A stretch of 49,226 bases of DNA from Gammaproteobacteria bacterium (GCA_028284675.1 JANQRI010000007.1:1-49226); one strand, 5' to 3'. Counted from the stretch's first letter, positions 26,069-35,040 are shown. The notes: generated by a model not told the origin, from the sequence alone. A program made the numbers and translations.

Positions 26069-26965
26069 ATGAACCCCAAAACAGCCATCGTTGCCCATGA
26101 TGCCGGAGCCGCCAATCATATTATCGCCTGGCTTAAAACCGGGCTTCTGGATACAACTACCTCTAATTTTTGCCTGGATGGGCCGGCGGCTTCAATATGC
26201 CGGAAAAACTTTACTGATTTTGACAATCTTCCATTGGAAGCCGCGCTGAAAGATGTATCATTGCTGATATCCGGAACCGGTTGGGCGAGTGCTCTGGAAC
26301 ATGATGCACGTGCACTGGCATCGACACAGCCTATTAAAACAGTTGCAGTATTGGATCACTGGACAAACTACCGGACACGATTTAACAGGCAGGATATTGA
26401 GGTATTGCCCGATGAGGTTTGGGTCGTAGACGATTATGCCTACGACATTGCTCAAAAAATATTGCCGGATATAAAAATTGTTCTGCAAAGGAATGACTAT
26501 ATTGCATTACAAAAACAGGAAATCGAGGCCTTCGGTCAAACTGTATCCTCTACCACCAGAGTACTGTTTCTAATGGAGCCGATCCGGCAGCCATGGAATA
26601 ACAATCCCTGCCCCGGTGAACTGCAGGCACTGGATTTTTTTGTTAACCGTATTGATGATTTGCAACTGGGCAATAATATAAAAATCATTATCAAACCACA
26701 TCCATCCGATCCTGCCGGCAAGTATGAAAAGCCGGTGCAATCACATGCCGGGCACAACATAGAAATCGATTACCACACATCCCTGGCGGAATTGCTTGCC
26801 TGGTCTGATGTCGTGACAGGCTGCCAGACTTATGCGATGGCTGTGGCTTTAGCTGCAGGTAAAAAAGTTATTTCCGCACTGCCACCGGATGCACCGCCAT
26901 GTTTACTGCCGCATAAAGACATTCTTCATCTATCCAAATTAGTGACACAAAATGCAATATTGTAA
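26069..26965 (+). CDS. Unassigned protein, possible GT-B-type glycosyltransferase or nucleotide-sugar enzyme
   Basis: 298 residues from ATG 26069. No family is recognised with certainty. The N-terminal half reads like a Rossmann fold (AIVAHDAGAANHIIAWLK; VSLLISGTGWASALEHDA) and the C-terminal half contains KIIIKPHPSDPAGKYEKP and LLAWSDVVTGCQTYAMAVAL. This resembles the KxHP ... S(D/G)xV layout of GT-B capsule-type transferases and UDP-GlcNAc 2-epimerase-like folds. It overlaps the next gene (amidotransferase) by 14 bases, suggesting a functional tie with it. Function is open. Confidence 0.6.
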   Translation: MNPKTAIVAHDAGAANHIIAWLKTGLLDTTTSNFCLDGPAASICRKNFTDFDNLPLEAALKDVSLLISGTGWASALEHDARALASTQPIKTVAVLDHWTNYRTRFNRQDIEVLPDEVWVVDDYAYDIAQKILPDIKIVLQRNDYIALQKQEIEAFGQTVSSTTRVLFLMEPIRQPWNNNPCPGELQALDFFVNRIDDLQLGNNIKIIIKPHPSDPAGKYEKPVQSHAGHNIEIDYHTSLAELLAWSDVVTGCQTYAMAVALAAGKKVISALPPDAPPCLLPHKDILHLSKLVTQNAIL

Positions 26966-28082
26966 GCTCTGCCTGCAACCTGATACGCGCCCTAATACGG
27001 TGTTTACCGACGAAGGCATCTGCCCGGCCTGTAATTATTTTCGTGAACTCAAGAAAGTCGACTGGCAGGAAAGAGGCGAAATTCTGATGGATATCGCAAA
27101 AAATGCCCCCAAAAGCGATAAACATGAGTTCGACTGCATTATTGGTGTCAGCGGCGGTAAAGACAGCACCCGGCAGGCCGTTTTTGTACGGGAAAAACTC
27201 GGCTTAAACCCGCTGCTTGCGTGCCTGTCATACCCTCCCGAACAAATCACCGAGCGTGGTGCGGATAATATTTCCTCATTGATTAATCTGGGTTTCGACT
27301 GCGTGATTGTAAACCCCGCCCCGGAAACATGGCGCAAACTGATGCGACATAGTTTTGAGCGCTTTACAAATTGGGCCAAATCCACTGAGTTGGCATTATT
27401 CAGCTCAGTGCCTCAACTTGCAATTCAGTACGACATTCCATTAATTCTTTGGGGCGAAAACCCCGGTCTGCAACTGGGCGACCTAAAAACACTGGGGCGC
27501 ACCGGCTATGACGGCAACAATCTCCGCAATATGAATACGCTGTCCGGAGGCGCACTGGACTGGATTCTGGAAATGCATGAAGATGTCGGCGACCTGATTC
27601 CATATCGCTACCCTACACTTGAGGAATTTGAAAAAGCCAACATCCAGATTGTCTATCTGGGCTGGTTTCTTGGAGACTGGTCATTGGTTAACAATGCAAG
27701 CTATTCCTGTTTAAACGGCCTGCAGATACGCAACGATACAGTAGAGAACACCGGTGATCTTTTCGGCGTTACATCACTGGATGAAGACTGGGTCACGCTG
27801 AATCAAATGATCAAGTATTATAAGTTCGGCTTTGGCCGCGTGACCGATTATGTAAACGAGGAAATCAGACTCGGCAGAATTAGTCGGGACGCAGGCATTG
27901 AGATCGTTGAAAAATACGATCACTGCTGCGGTGATGATTACATTCAGAGCTTTTGCGAATTCATCGATATATCAGTCGATTACTTTTGGCAAAAAGTCAG
28001 AGACTCCGTCAACAAAAACCTCTTCGATATCGATAAAAACGGCAATATCACTCGCAAATTCAAGGTTGGAACCGGGCTATGA
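26952..28082 (+). CDS. N-acetyl sugar amidotransferase 1 (WbpG/PseA-like)
   Basis: 376-residue PP-loop ATP pyrophosphatase. It starts with a zinc-ribbon-like CKLC ... CPAC (Cys4, 7, 24, 27), followed by the ATP motif GVSGGKDS (SGGKDS at 67-72). Family members (WbpG, PseA) activate an acetamido sugar with ATP and replace oxygen by ammonia, yielding an acetamidino group. Ammonia comes from a HisH/HisF-like pair, here the next two genes; the stop overlaps hisH (ATGA). Substrate could be the pseudaminic acid acetamido group or another N-acetyl sugar of the O unit. Confidence 0.88.
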   Translation: MQYCKLCLQPDTRPNTVFTDEGICPACNYFRELKKVDWQERGEILMDIAKNAPKSDKHEFDCIIGVSGGKDSTRQAVFVREKLGLNPLLACLSYPPEQITERGADNISSLINLGFDCVIVNPAPETWRKLMRHSFERFTNWAKSTELALFSSVPQLAIQYDIPLILWGENPGLQLGDLKTLGRTGYDGNNLRNMNTLSGGALDWILEMHEDVGDLIPYRYPTLEEFEKANIQIVYLGWFLGDWSLVNNASYSCLNGLQIRNDTVENTGDLFGVTSLDEDWVTLNQMIKYYKFGFGRVTDYVNEEIRLGRISRDAGIEIVEKYDHCCGDDYIQSFCEFIDISVDYFWQKVRDSVNKNLFDIDKNGNITRKFKVGTGL

Positions 28083-28690
28083 GCAAAATAATAGTCGGAC
28101 TTTTAAACTACGGCGCAGGCAACAGCTCATCAGTCAGAAACACTATTTTAAAGCTGGGGTTTCGCAGTCGCCTGATTAATAAACCTGAGGATATCAAAGG
28201 TGTCGCGGCCTTGCTTATCCCCGGTGTCGGTGCGTTTCCGGCCGCAATGAAATCTTTAAGCGAACTTGAATTAATAGAACCGATTCAGGAATTTTCCCAC
28301 CAGGGTAATGCGGTTATCGGGGTCTGTCTGGGCATGCAGTTACTGGCGGACGCTTCGCACGAACTGGCTTACACCAGAGGCCTGGAACTAATTCCCGGTG
28401 AAGTAAAACCTATCGGTAAACCGGAGTGGCATATCGGCTGGAATACACTCGAAGTTATTCAGCAGGAGGACATTGCCTCCACCAGTGACGGCCGCAGCTT
28501 TTATTTCAATCATGCCTATGAGTTCGAAGCTCCTCCGGAGTACGTTGTCGCAGTCTCCAGAGTTGAACGGCCGGTGGTTTCCATGGTGAAAAAAAATAAT
28601 ATTTGCGGCTTTCAGTTTCATCCGGAAAAAAGTCAACTCGATGGCTTAAGGCTGATGGGCAAAGCGATTAAGGAGCTGTGCGATGCTTAG
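28079..28690 (+). CDS. hisH: HisH-like glutaminase subunit for sugar amidation
   Basis: 203-residue class I glutamine amidotransferase. The catalytic triad is complete: Cys83 in GVCLGMQLL, His181 and Glu183 in FQFHPEKSQ; the oxyanion strand PGVGAF is also present. It releases ammonia from glutamine for the associated synthase. Lying among amidotransferase genes rather than in a his operon, it is the polysaccharide type (HisH2) rather than the histidine pathway enzyme. It overlaps both neighbours (4 bases upstream, 8 downstream). Confidence 0.88.
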   Translation: MSKIIVGLLNYGAGNSSSVRNTILKLGFRSRLINKPEDIKGVAALLIPGVGAFPAAMKSLSELELIEPIQEFSHQGNAVIGVCLGMQLLADASHELAYTRGLELIPGEVKPIGKPEWHIGWNTLEVIQQEDIASTSDGRSFYFNHAYEFEAPPEYVVAVSRVERPVVSMVKKNNICGFQFHPEKSQLDGLRLMGKAIKELCDA

Positions 28691-29459
28691 AAAACGGCTA
28701 ATCGGTGTCGTCACCATTCGTAATGGCTGGGCAATACAGTCATTCGGCTACCGCCGTTATCTTCCGCTGGGCAAACCGGAATGTCTCGTTGAGAACCTGG
28801 ACCGCTGGGGTGTCGATGAAATTTTTATTCAGGAAATCGACCGCAGCCACCGTGAACTCGGCCCGAATATCGAGCTGATCAGCAAAATCGCCGATCAAGG
28901 CCTATCAACACCACTACTGTATGCCGGTGGTATTTCAAACGAAGCTGAAGCAGTATCAATTATTCGTGCCGGTGCTGAACGAATTTGTCTGGATGCCCTG
29001 TTACACAGCAACCCGAAAGAAGTGCTTAATATTGCAAATCGGCTCGGCGCCCAGGCTATTATCGCCAGTATACCGCTAAGCCTTGACGAAAATGGAAACT
29101 GCCACTGGTTTAATTATCAATCCGGACAAAATTCCGACTTCAGTACCGCGCTAATATCGCTAATTGATGACGGCGCCATTTCTGAAGCGTTGGTTATCGA
29201 TAAAAACAACGACGGCACTCCAGAAGGTTTCAACTTTAAACTGCTCTCCGTATTTGCAGATAAAAAAATTCCACTGATTGCATTCGGCGGACTCAGCACC
29301 GCTAAACAATTGGAGCATGCACTGCTTAACCCACGGGTTTCCGCAGTGGCGGTGGGTAATTTTCTAAATTACCGTGAACATGCAGTACAGAAATTTAAAA
29401 CCAGCCTGGCAACCACTCCAATCAGGCCGCCCTTTTATAAAACCCGTAATTTAGTTTGA
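28683..29459 (+). CDS. hisF: HisF-like ammonia-channel subunit lacking cyclase catalytic residues
   Basis: 258-residue beta/alpha barrel of the HisF type, with phosphate loops YAGGIS and AFGGLST. Both catalytic aspartates of true HisF are gone: Asp11 of the LDVKDG region is Thr11 (VVTIRNG), and Asp130 of the AIDAK region aligns with Pro131 (SIPLSLD). It therefore cannot be expected to make imidazole glycerol phosphate. It more likely binds HisH and channels ammonia to the PP-loop amidotransferases on either side. Overlaps hisH by 8 bases; the second amidotransferase starts four bases after its stop. Confidence 0.88.
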   Translation: MLRKRLIGVVTIRNGWAIQSFGYRRYLPLGKPECLVENLDRWGVDEIFIQEIDRSHRELGPNIELISKIADQGLSTPLLYAGGISNEAEAVSIIRAGAERICLDALLHSNPKEVLNIANRLGAQAIIASIPLSLDENGNCHWFNYQSGQNSDFSTALISLIDDGAISEALVIDKNNDGTPEGFNFKLLSVFADKKIPLIAFGGLSTAKQLEHALLNPRVSAVAVGNFLNYREHAVQKFKTSLATTPIRPPFYKTRNLV

Positions 29460-29463
29460 TACG

Positions 29464-30696
29464 ATGAACGACATACAGAATTGCAAAAGATGCCTTTACG
29501 ATACCCGTCACCCGCTGGGGCTGACGCTTGACGATGAGGGTATTTGCTCCGGCTGCCGGGTTCACGAAGAAAAAGACACTCTTGACTGGGCATTCCGCTG
29601 GGAAAAACTGGAAAACCTGGTTGCAGACTACCGCAGCAAAGACACCCGGATTTATGACTGCATCGTTCCGGTATCAGGCGGCCAGGATTCTTATTTCATC
29701 GTGCATACTGTCAAGAATAAACTGAAACTGAATCCGCTGCTGGTCACCTATAACAAATACTGGAATACTCCACTCGGTATTAGGAATCTGGCCAACCTGA
29801 GAACCCAATTCAACTGCGATATCATCACTCAGAACGTTAACCCGGTCGCGGTAAAAAAAATCACGAAAACAACACTACGTAGACTTGGCAGCATTTACTG
29901 GCACTGTATTGCCGGACAAACCGTATTCCCGGTGCAAACCGCGGTGCGCTATAAAGTTCCATTGATTATATGGGGTGCTCATCAGGGTATGGAACAGGTG
30001 GGAATGTTCTCCCATGAACATGAAGTCGAAATGACCCGCCGTTACCGCAAAGACCATGACTTAATGAGGTACGAAGCTGACGACCTGCTCTCTAATTTCG
30101 ATGTGTTAACCGAAGGGGATATCTGGCAATACCGATACCCTGAAGATGATGAGCTTAATGCAGTTGGCGTCAGAGGCATTTACCTGAACAACTATGTTCG
30201 CTGGGACCCTAAAGCACAGCATGAGCTGATGATTGAAAATTATAACTACCAGACTTCAGCGTTTTCACGCACATTTGACTGCTATGATTTCGTCGATTGC
30301 TACAATTACATGAACCTGCACGACCTGATAAAAATGTATAAACATGGCTACTCAAAAGTAACTGATCATGCCTGCCGTGAAATCCGCCACGGCAGACTCA
30401 CCAGAGATCAGGCCCAACAACTGGTCCAGTTTCATCAGCAACAACCGGCTCACCATATTGAGTTGTTATGTGAATGGCTCGATATTGATTTAAGATCACT
30501 ACAGTTTATTCTTGATATGCACAAAAACAAAAATCTTACGGATAAAGCAGAACTTCAATATGAATTGACCGACAACATACAGGCTTCTAATACCGGCAAA
30601 ACACCACCCGGCCCGGATGCCGGATTTCAGGCGAACGCATCTTTAAATCGCGACCGCAATGAAGCTTACATCACCATTGGCAAGGGTTGGCCATAA
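29464..30696 (+). CDS. N-acetyl sugar amidotransferase 2 (PP-loop family)
   Basis: 410-residue paralogue of the amidotransferase three genes upstream, clearly divergent from it. It has the same plan: CKRC ... CSGC (Cys7, 10, 28, 31), then PP-loop PVSGGQDS (SGGQDS at 71-76) and a long C-terminal domain with FDCYDFVDCYNYMNL. A low-complexity Gly/Pro tail follows residue 370. Two such enzymes around one HisH/HisF pair suggest two amidation sites or two substrates sharing one ammonia source. A transcription unit boundary may follow, since a MITE-like element lies in the 222-base gap downstream. Confidence 0.85.
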   Translation: MNDIQNCKRCLYDTRHPLGLTLDDEGICSGCRVHEEKDTLDWAFRWEKLENLVADYRSKDTRIYDCIVPVSGGQDSYFIVHTVKNKLKLNPLLVTYNKYWNTPLGIRNLANLRTQFNCDIITQNVNPVAVKKITKTTLRRLGSIYWHCIAGQTVFPVQTAVRYKVPLIIWGAHQGMEQVGMFSHEHEVEMTRRYRKDHDLMRYEADDLLSNFDVLTEGDIWQYRYPEDDELNAVGVRGIYLNNYVRWDPKAQHELMIENYNYQTSAFSRTFDCYDFVDCYNYMNLHDLIKMYKHGYSKVTDHACREIRHGRLTRDQAQQLVQFHQQQPAHHIELLCEWLDIDLRSLQFILDMHKNKNLTDKAELQYELTDNIQASNTGKTPPGPDAGFQANASLNRDRNEAYITIGKGWP

Positions 30697-30771
30697 TTAT
30701 CAGAACCTATCTCAAAATTACTATGCTTGCTAATCTTGAGATAGACTCCAGTTACATAATCCAGAACGCAG

Positions 30772-30911
30772 GAACCTCTGATTTAATAGCGAATGCATTC
30801 GAGACGAGGCAAATGCGAGTGAAAAACCGGAGTTTACTATTAGTAAATGAGGCCCTTTTTATAACCCTGGGAGCGAGCTTTTAACGAAGTATCGAATTAA
30901 ATCAGAGATTC
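30772..30911. mobile_element. MITE-like element with terminal inverted repeats
   Basis: About 140 bases bounded by GAACCTCTGATTTAAT (30772-30787) and its near-perfect inverse (30896-30911), 15 of 16 positions matching. Inside is a hairpin TTTACT-ATT-AGTAAA with imperfect flanking complementarity. It codes for nothing. The right end is only seven bases before the next gene's ATG, so it supplies that gene's entire 5' region. No clear target duplication is seen. The only gap over 200 bases inside the glycan operon. Confidence 0.75.
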
Positions 30912-30918
30912 TTGCATT

Positions 30919-32361
30919 ATGAGTAAAAAAATTCTTTGCCTCTCACGTTCCTACCTATCCAAGCTTTACCCAATACTGGCAAGTCGTGATACCGAAAGAG
31001 AGTATTATCATATCGTGCAAAACCTGTCGGAACAACGACGGGTGGAAAAGCTTGGGGGCACAGTCGTGCTCAATATTGAAACACTGGTAAAGTCAGCAAT
31101 ATCAAACCATACTGACAATACCGCCTGGCAGGAGCCCGAAGACTTTCGCGAAGTCACAGGCTTTGCCTGGTCCCCGCTTTATACCGATCGCTACCTGCTG
31201 AATCTGCCGGAAAACCTGCGGCTGCGTGTTGCAGAAGCAGTACACCAGGGTATCGAAAAATTATTCAATGATTATGATTTCGATTTTTTCTTAAGCGAAC
31301 CGGTTGCTTTATTCACGACGCATATATTATTTTATTTTTGCATGAAAAACGGCACGCAACCCCGCCTATGGGTGAATTGCTATTTTCCAAACTATTTCTT
31401 TTTTGCATCCACACTGGACTATTCCCGCCCTCACCCACGCCCGTCTTTCGATGAAGATACCACCGAACTGGATGCCCTGATCGAGCAATTCTGCACAAAT
31501 GTTATTGAGGACAAGGCCGGCCCGGCTTACCACTTTTCTTTTTCCAAAGACCGGGTTAAAAATTTAAACTACTTTAAACAGCGCGTGGGTGATGCATCTT
31601 TGGTATTGCGGCCCGGCTTGAAAACCAAATTCCTTCAAATGATTCGCCTGTCACGGGCATTTATTTTACGCTGCACCTTTCCTTACAAAGGAGACTTTCA
31701 AAGTGCCGCTTCACTCAAAGAACATTGGTTTTATTTCAAATGCCTGATCACGCCACGCAGCTATTATGACTCATTGCCGACGCCAAATGACAATATCGTG
31801 GTTTTCCCATTGCAGTATGAACCGGAAGCCTCTCTACTGTATGCGGCACCTGATTTTTATAATCAACTGGCTTTTGTCGAAACCATTCTGCGTGCGCTGC
31901 CGGACGGGAAAACTTTATATATTAAGGAGCACCCCAATCAATTTGGCGCACTGGGTTTAAAGCCCTGGCGGCTATTGCGCAAGAAATATCATAATATCCG
32001 TTATATTTACGGTCGTGAATCAGGCCGTGAACTTATCAGGATGTCTTCTTTGGTGATTACTGTTTCCAGTACTGCTGGAATGGACGGCATACTGCTCGGC
32101 AAACCGGTTATTGTCGCCGGCCGAGTATTTTATGATGATTACCCGAATGTAACCCGGATAAGCGGTTACCATGAATTGCCGAAATTACTGAGAGCACCAC
32201 CACCTCCGGCTCCGGCAGAAATCGCTGCTCAAGAGGTAATGAAGAAGTTTAAAGAACTGGCGCTGAACTCTTATTCCGGTGATCCACAGCCTTCACCGGC
32301 ACTGTATACTGAAGAGAATATAAGAAAACTGGTAGCCGCGATTGCCGCTGCCTGCACATAA
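30919..32361 (+). CDS. Capsule-synthesis-type glycosyltransferase-like protein
   Basis: 480 residues. The segment VVFPLQYEPEASLLYAAPDF, followed by LYIKEHPNQFG and SSLVITVSSTAGMDGILLGK, is the typical C-terminal half of the Capsule_synth (KpsC/KpsS-like) family: a GT-B nucleotide-sugar site with KEHP and a Ser-Thr-rich loop. It is therefore a likely glycosyltransferase adding a sugar, perhaps a keto-sugar such as pseudaminic acid since KpsC-type enzymes use Kdo. That last point is inference. It has no clear ribosome site; its 5' leader is the MITE-like element. Confidence 0.78.
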   Translation: MSKKILCLSRSYLSKLYPILASRDTEREYYHIVQNLSEQRRVEKLGGTVVLNIETLVKSAISNHTDNTAWQEPEDFREVTGFAWSPLYTDRYLLNLPENLRLRVAEAVHQGIEKLFNDYDFDFFLSEPVALFTTHILFYFCMKNGTQPRLWVNCYFPNYFFFASTLDYSRPHPRPSFDEDTTELDALIEQFCTNVIEDKAGPAYHFSFSKDRVKNLNYFKQRVGDASLVLRPGLKTKFLQMIRLSRAFILRCTFPYKGDFQSAASLKEHWFYFKCLITPRSYYDSLPTPNDNIVVFPLQYEPEASLLYAAPDFYNQLAFVETILRALPDGKTLYIKEHPNQFGALGLKPWRLLRKKYHNIRYIYGRESGRELIRMSSLVITVSSTAGMDGILLGKPVIVAGRVFYDDYPNVTRISGYHELPKLLRAPPPPAPAEIAAQEVMKKFKELALNSYSGDPQPSPALYTEENIRKLVAAIAAACT

Positions 32362-32397
32362 CAACTTAGCGTTTTTCCGAAACACTTACAGAACCAC

Positions 32398-32922
32398 ATG
32401 AAAGAACTCGTAAAAAAAATATGGTTTATTGAAAACCAGATCAGGCTTTACATCTCGTTTTCAAAATTCATTGCGCTTAAAATACCTTACCTGGGCCGCC
32501 CCTTAAGCATGATTTTTGACAGGCTGCTATTGGCTGTTTACGGAATCGACCTGATATCCGAATCAATTAATATAAGATCATTGTCGATTTCTCATCCATC
32601 AGGTGTATTACTGGGAGGCAATGGCATTTATTCCGATGGCAGAGTGGTCATTATGGCGGGTGTGAAATTTGGTGCTCGCACACCAAGCGACCCGGTCTAT
32701 CTTGATTTACACAAACAAAAAAAAGTTTTTCAGCTGGGCGATAATGTCGTTATAGGCTCCAATACGGTAATACTGGGACCTGTAGAAATTTGCGATAACG
32801 TCATAATAGGCTCAATGTCATTGGTTAATAAGCCCATCACGGAACCCGGTACATATGTCGGCATACCGGTAAAAAAAATATCAGATCACACTGACCCAAG
32901 CTGGGTTTCACACTTACCTTAA
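32398..32922 (+). CDS. Hexapeptide-repeat acyltransferase (LbH type)
   Basis: 174 residues with left-handed beta-helix hexads such as LGDNVVIGSNTVILGPVEIC and NVIIGSMSLVNKPI, ending in the typical GTYVGIPVKKI. An N-terminal amphipathic part (residues 1-50) may sit on the membrane. Proteins of this kind O- or N-acetylate sugars in O-antigen and capsule clusters using acetyl-CoA. The acceptor is not predictable. Fifteen bases separate it from the oxygenase gene. Confidence 0.82.
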   Translation: MKELVKKIWFIENQIRLYISFSKFIALKIPYLGRPLSMIFDRLLLAVYGIDLISESINIRSLSISHPSGVLLGGNGIYSDGRVVIMAGVKFGARTPSDPVYLDLHKQKKVFQLGDNVVIGSNTVILGPVEICDNVIIGSMSLVNKPITEPGTYVGIPVKKISDHTDPSWVSHLP

Positions 32923-32937
32923 ATTCAGACGACTACG

Positions 32938-33780
32938 ATGAAAAATATATTGAGTTTCCTAAGGTGGCGCATTGTGGCTATTCGATACATCACGATGCTA
33001 ACCAACATAAGATGGATGGCTTATTGGCGTAACTATCGCCCCGCTTCAGCAAGCATCGAAAACATTTTTAAACATGGTTTTTTTGAAGCCGGCAAAGTAA
33101 GTCCTGAGCTTACCAACCAAATCAGAGCACTATATCAACCACGCACCGATAAAGTCATTGAACAGGAGCGTGGCGCTCCATTCGTCAACTTAATGCAGCC
33201 TAAAGACATCACTCCGGACAACCCGGTTATGAAACTGGCTTTTTCGAAAGACATTTTCGATGCTGCTCACGATTACTTTGGTGGCCACTTTATACTTGAC
33301 AGTATTCAGATACTTCACTCATGGCCAACCAGCGGCAAACTCCGGGAAAGTCAGTTCTGGCATAAAGATTATGGTGATAGTAAATCCTTTCATGCGATTG
33401 TCTATCTTAACGATGTTAAAGACATTGCCGACGGACCGTTTGTGTTTATCAACAAAACTGATACGAAAAAAATCCGGTTTTCCCCATTCGTCAGGCGCAT
33501 ACCGGACGACAAATTCAAAAAAGAACTCAACGACGGTGAAATCCGCCATTTTTACGGCGAAGCAGGCAGTATGGTTCTGGTTGATCCGGCAGTTTGCTAT
33601 CACTTTGGAAGCCGCTGCCAGAATGCACGTATGGCTTTATTCGTTACGTTTAACACTTCGATGCCCTTTGTGAAACCACAGGACTATGTGCAACAAAATG
33701 CTTCCTCGATCATCAAAACCGCTGCCACACTGAGACCGGACCTGTCACGCGCATTCATTGAACGCATAGTGTCACCTTAA
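32938..33780 (+). CDS. Phytanoyl-CoA dioxygenase-like 2-oxoglutarate/Fe(II) oxygenase
   Basis: 280 residues. The double-stranded beta-helix iron ligands appear as His142 and Asp144 in FWHKDYGD and a distal His222 in VCYHFGSR, with Arg226 or Arg231 as likely 2-oxoglutarate anchor. The family hydroxylates or desaturates small substrates using oxygen and 2-oxoglutarate. In the middle of a Wzx/Wzy cluster it probably modifies a sugar or an acyl/amino-acid substituent, which is uncommon. Substrate unknown. Confidence 0.82.
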   Translation: MKNILSFLRWRIVAIRYITMLTNIRWMAYWRNYRPASASIENIFKHGFFEAGKVSPELTNQIRALYQPRTDKVIEQERGAPFVNLMQPKDITPDNPVMKLAFSKDIFDAAHDYFGGHFILDSIQILHSWPTSGKLRESQFWHKDYGDSKSFHAIVYLNDVKDIADGPFVFINKTDTKKIRFSPFVRRIPDDKFKKELNDGEIRHFYGEAGSMVLVDPAVCYHFGSRCQNARMALFVTFNTSMPFVKPQDYVQQNASSIIKTAATLRPDLSRAFIERIVSP

Positions 33781-33795
33781 ATTAGAGAAGCCGCG

Positions 33796-35040
33796 GTGGT
33801 CAATTATTTGGTTGTTATGGTGTTGTCTTCCGCGATTGGCTTCCTGAAAGTCATTGCACTGGCCAAGCTCCTGGGGCCGGCGCCTTTTGGTCACTACATC
33901 GCTTTGTACGGTGTCGCGGTATTTACCGCCACTTTGATCAGCCTCGGCCTGGTTGAAGAAACCATAAAACAATTTCCAAGATTGTGGACACAAAACCATC
34001 AGGATGAAATCGCAGCAAAATTTCGAAGCATTTTCAAAACTCTTTCTTTAAGATATCTGGTACTGACAGTTTTCATATTGCTTGTTACCCATATGCCGGT
34101 CTGGAATCTGGAATATGGCTCTGCAGAATTGCTATGCGTACTGGCCATCAGCTGGGGCACAACTATCGTACTGCTATATGCCTCAATCATTAGAGCAAGC
34201 GATTCCATTCGCCATCAAAAACGCTTTTACTTTGTACGTTCAGTTTTTGCATTTATACCCGCCATATCCCTGGCATTTTTTTTTGGGTGGCAGGGTGCAT
34301 TAATCGGAGAAGCACTGGGTGTATTGATATTTGTGTATTTTTCTGCCCATCTGTGCAACCGCATAAATGTCAACCTATTTGCACGTAAACAGTCCGACCC
34401 TACCCTGACAACTGCCAAAAATTCAGGTGGTGGAGGCAAACTATATCTGGCATTCATACTGTCAGCTGCCGGCGCCCAACTCGACAAAATGTTTATTAAT
34501 CAATTTGTCGGTGCCGCTCAGGCCGGCACCTACGGTGTTGTCTCTATCATCTACCAAATATCCGCTCTGCTGGTCAATATCATCACTCAAAGAGTGGGCA
34601 CCCGGTTTATAAAATTAAACTTTAACAATGCGGCATTTTCCCAACAACTGATGAATTTGCTGATATGGGTCGGTGGTTTTGCGATATTCATGGCTCTAGG
34701 TGTAGCCGGCCTGCTGTTGATTCAATATCTGGATTTTGTGAATGCGTTTATCCTAAAATACGGCATCACCAGAGAAATGCTAATATATGCCGGTTTAATC
34801 GCTATTTTACAGATATATACCATGCTGGACTTTTTTCTGATCGCGCACGATGCCGAAAACCACGTTCTGCTATCCAGCGCGTTGGGGTTTCTGGTGTTTC
34901 TGGGATCTTTTTCTTATGGCTACATGGCAGGTGTTTCAATAGAATGGTATTTGATATTTGTGCTTCTATCCAAACTGGTGCAAGCCGGGGTACAGACCAT
35001 TTTCATCACCAGAATTATTACGGGTAAAAATAGTGAATGA
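33796..35040 (+). CDS. wzx: O-unit flippase, Wzx type
   Basis: 414-residue polytopic protein with about twelve hydrophobic segments. It begins NYLVVMVLSSAIGFLKVIALAKLLGPAPFG, the usual N terminus of the polysaccharide flippase (PST/MOP) family. It would move the undecaprenyl-linked repeat unit across the inner membrane. GTG 33796 is the first usable start, with AGAGAAG upstream. The stop overlaps the start of the polymerase gene. Together with Wzy and the WbpL-like transferase it defines a Wzy-dependent pathway. Confidence 0.85.
   Translation: MVNYLVVMVLSSAIGFLKVIALAKLLGPAPFGHYIALYGVAVFTATLISLGLVEETIKQFPRLWTQNHQDEIAAKFRSIFKTLSLRYLVLTVFILLVTHMPVWNLEYGSAELLCVLAISWGTTIVLLYASIIRASDSIRHQKRFYFVRSVFAFIPAISLAFFFGWQGALIGEALGVLIFVYFSAHLCNRINVNLFARKQSDPTLTTAKNSGGGGKLYLAFILSAAGAQLDKMFINQFVGAAQAGTYGVVSIIYQISALLVNIITQRVGTRFIKLNFNNAAFSQQLMNLLIWVGGFAIFMALGVAGLLLIQYLDFVNAFILKYGITREMLIYAGLIAILQIYTMLDFFLIAHDAENHVLLSSALGFLVFLGSFSYGYMAGVSIEWYLIFVLLSKLVQAGVQTIFITRIITGKNSE

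Noticed and set aside
28079..29459. HisH/HisF as part of histidine biosynthesis
   Set aside because: No other his genes nearby, HisF lacks both catalytic aspartates, and both neighbours are sugar amidotransferases.
34958..35032. Early TTG start of wzy inside wzx
   Set aside because: The extra residues are the wzx shadow; GTG 35033 starts just before the first hydrophobic segment.
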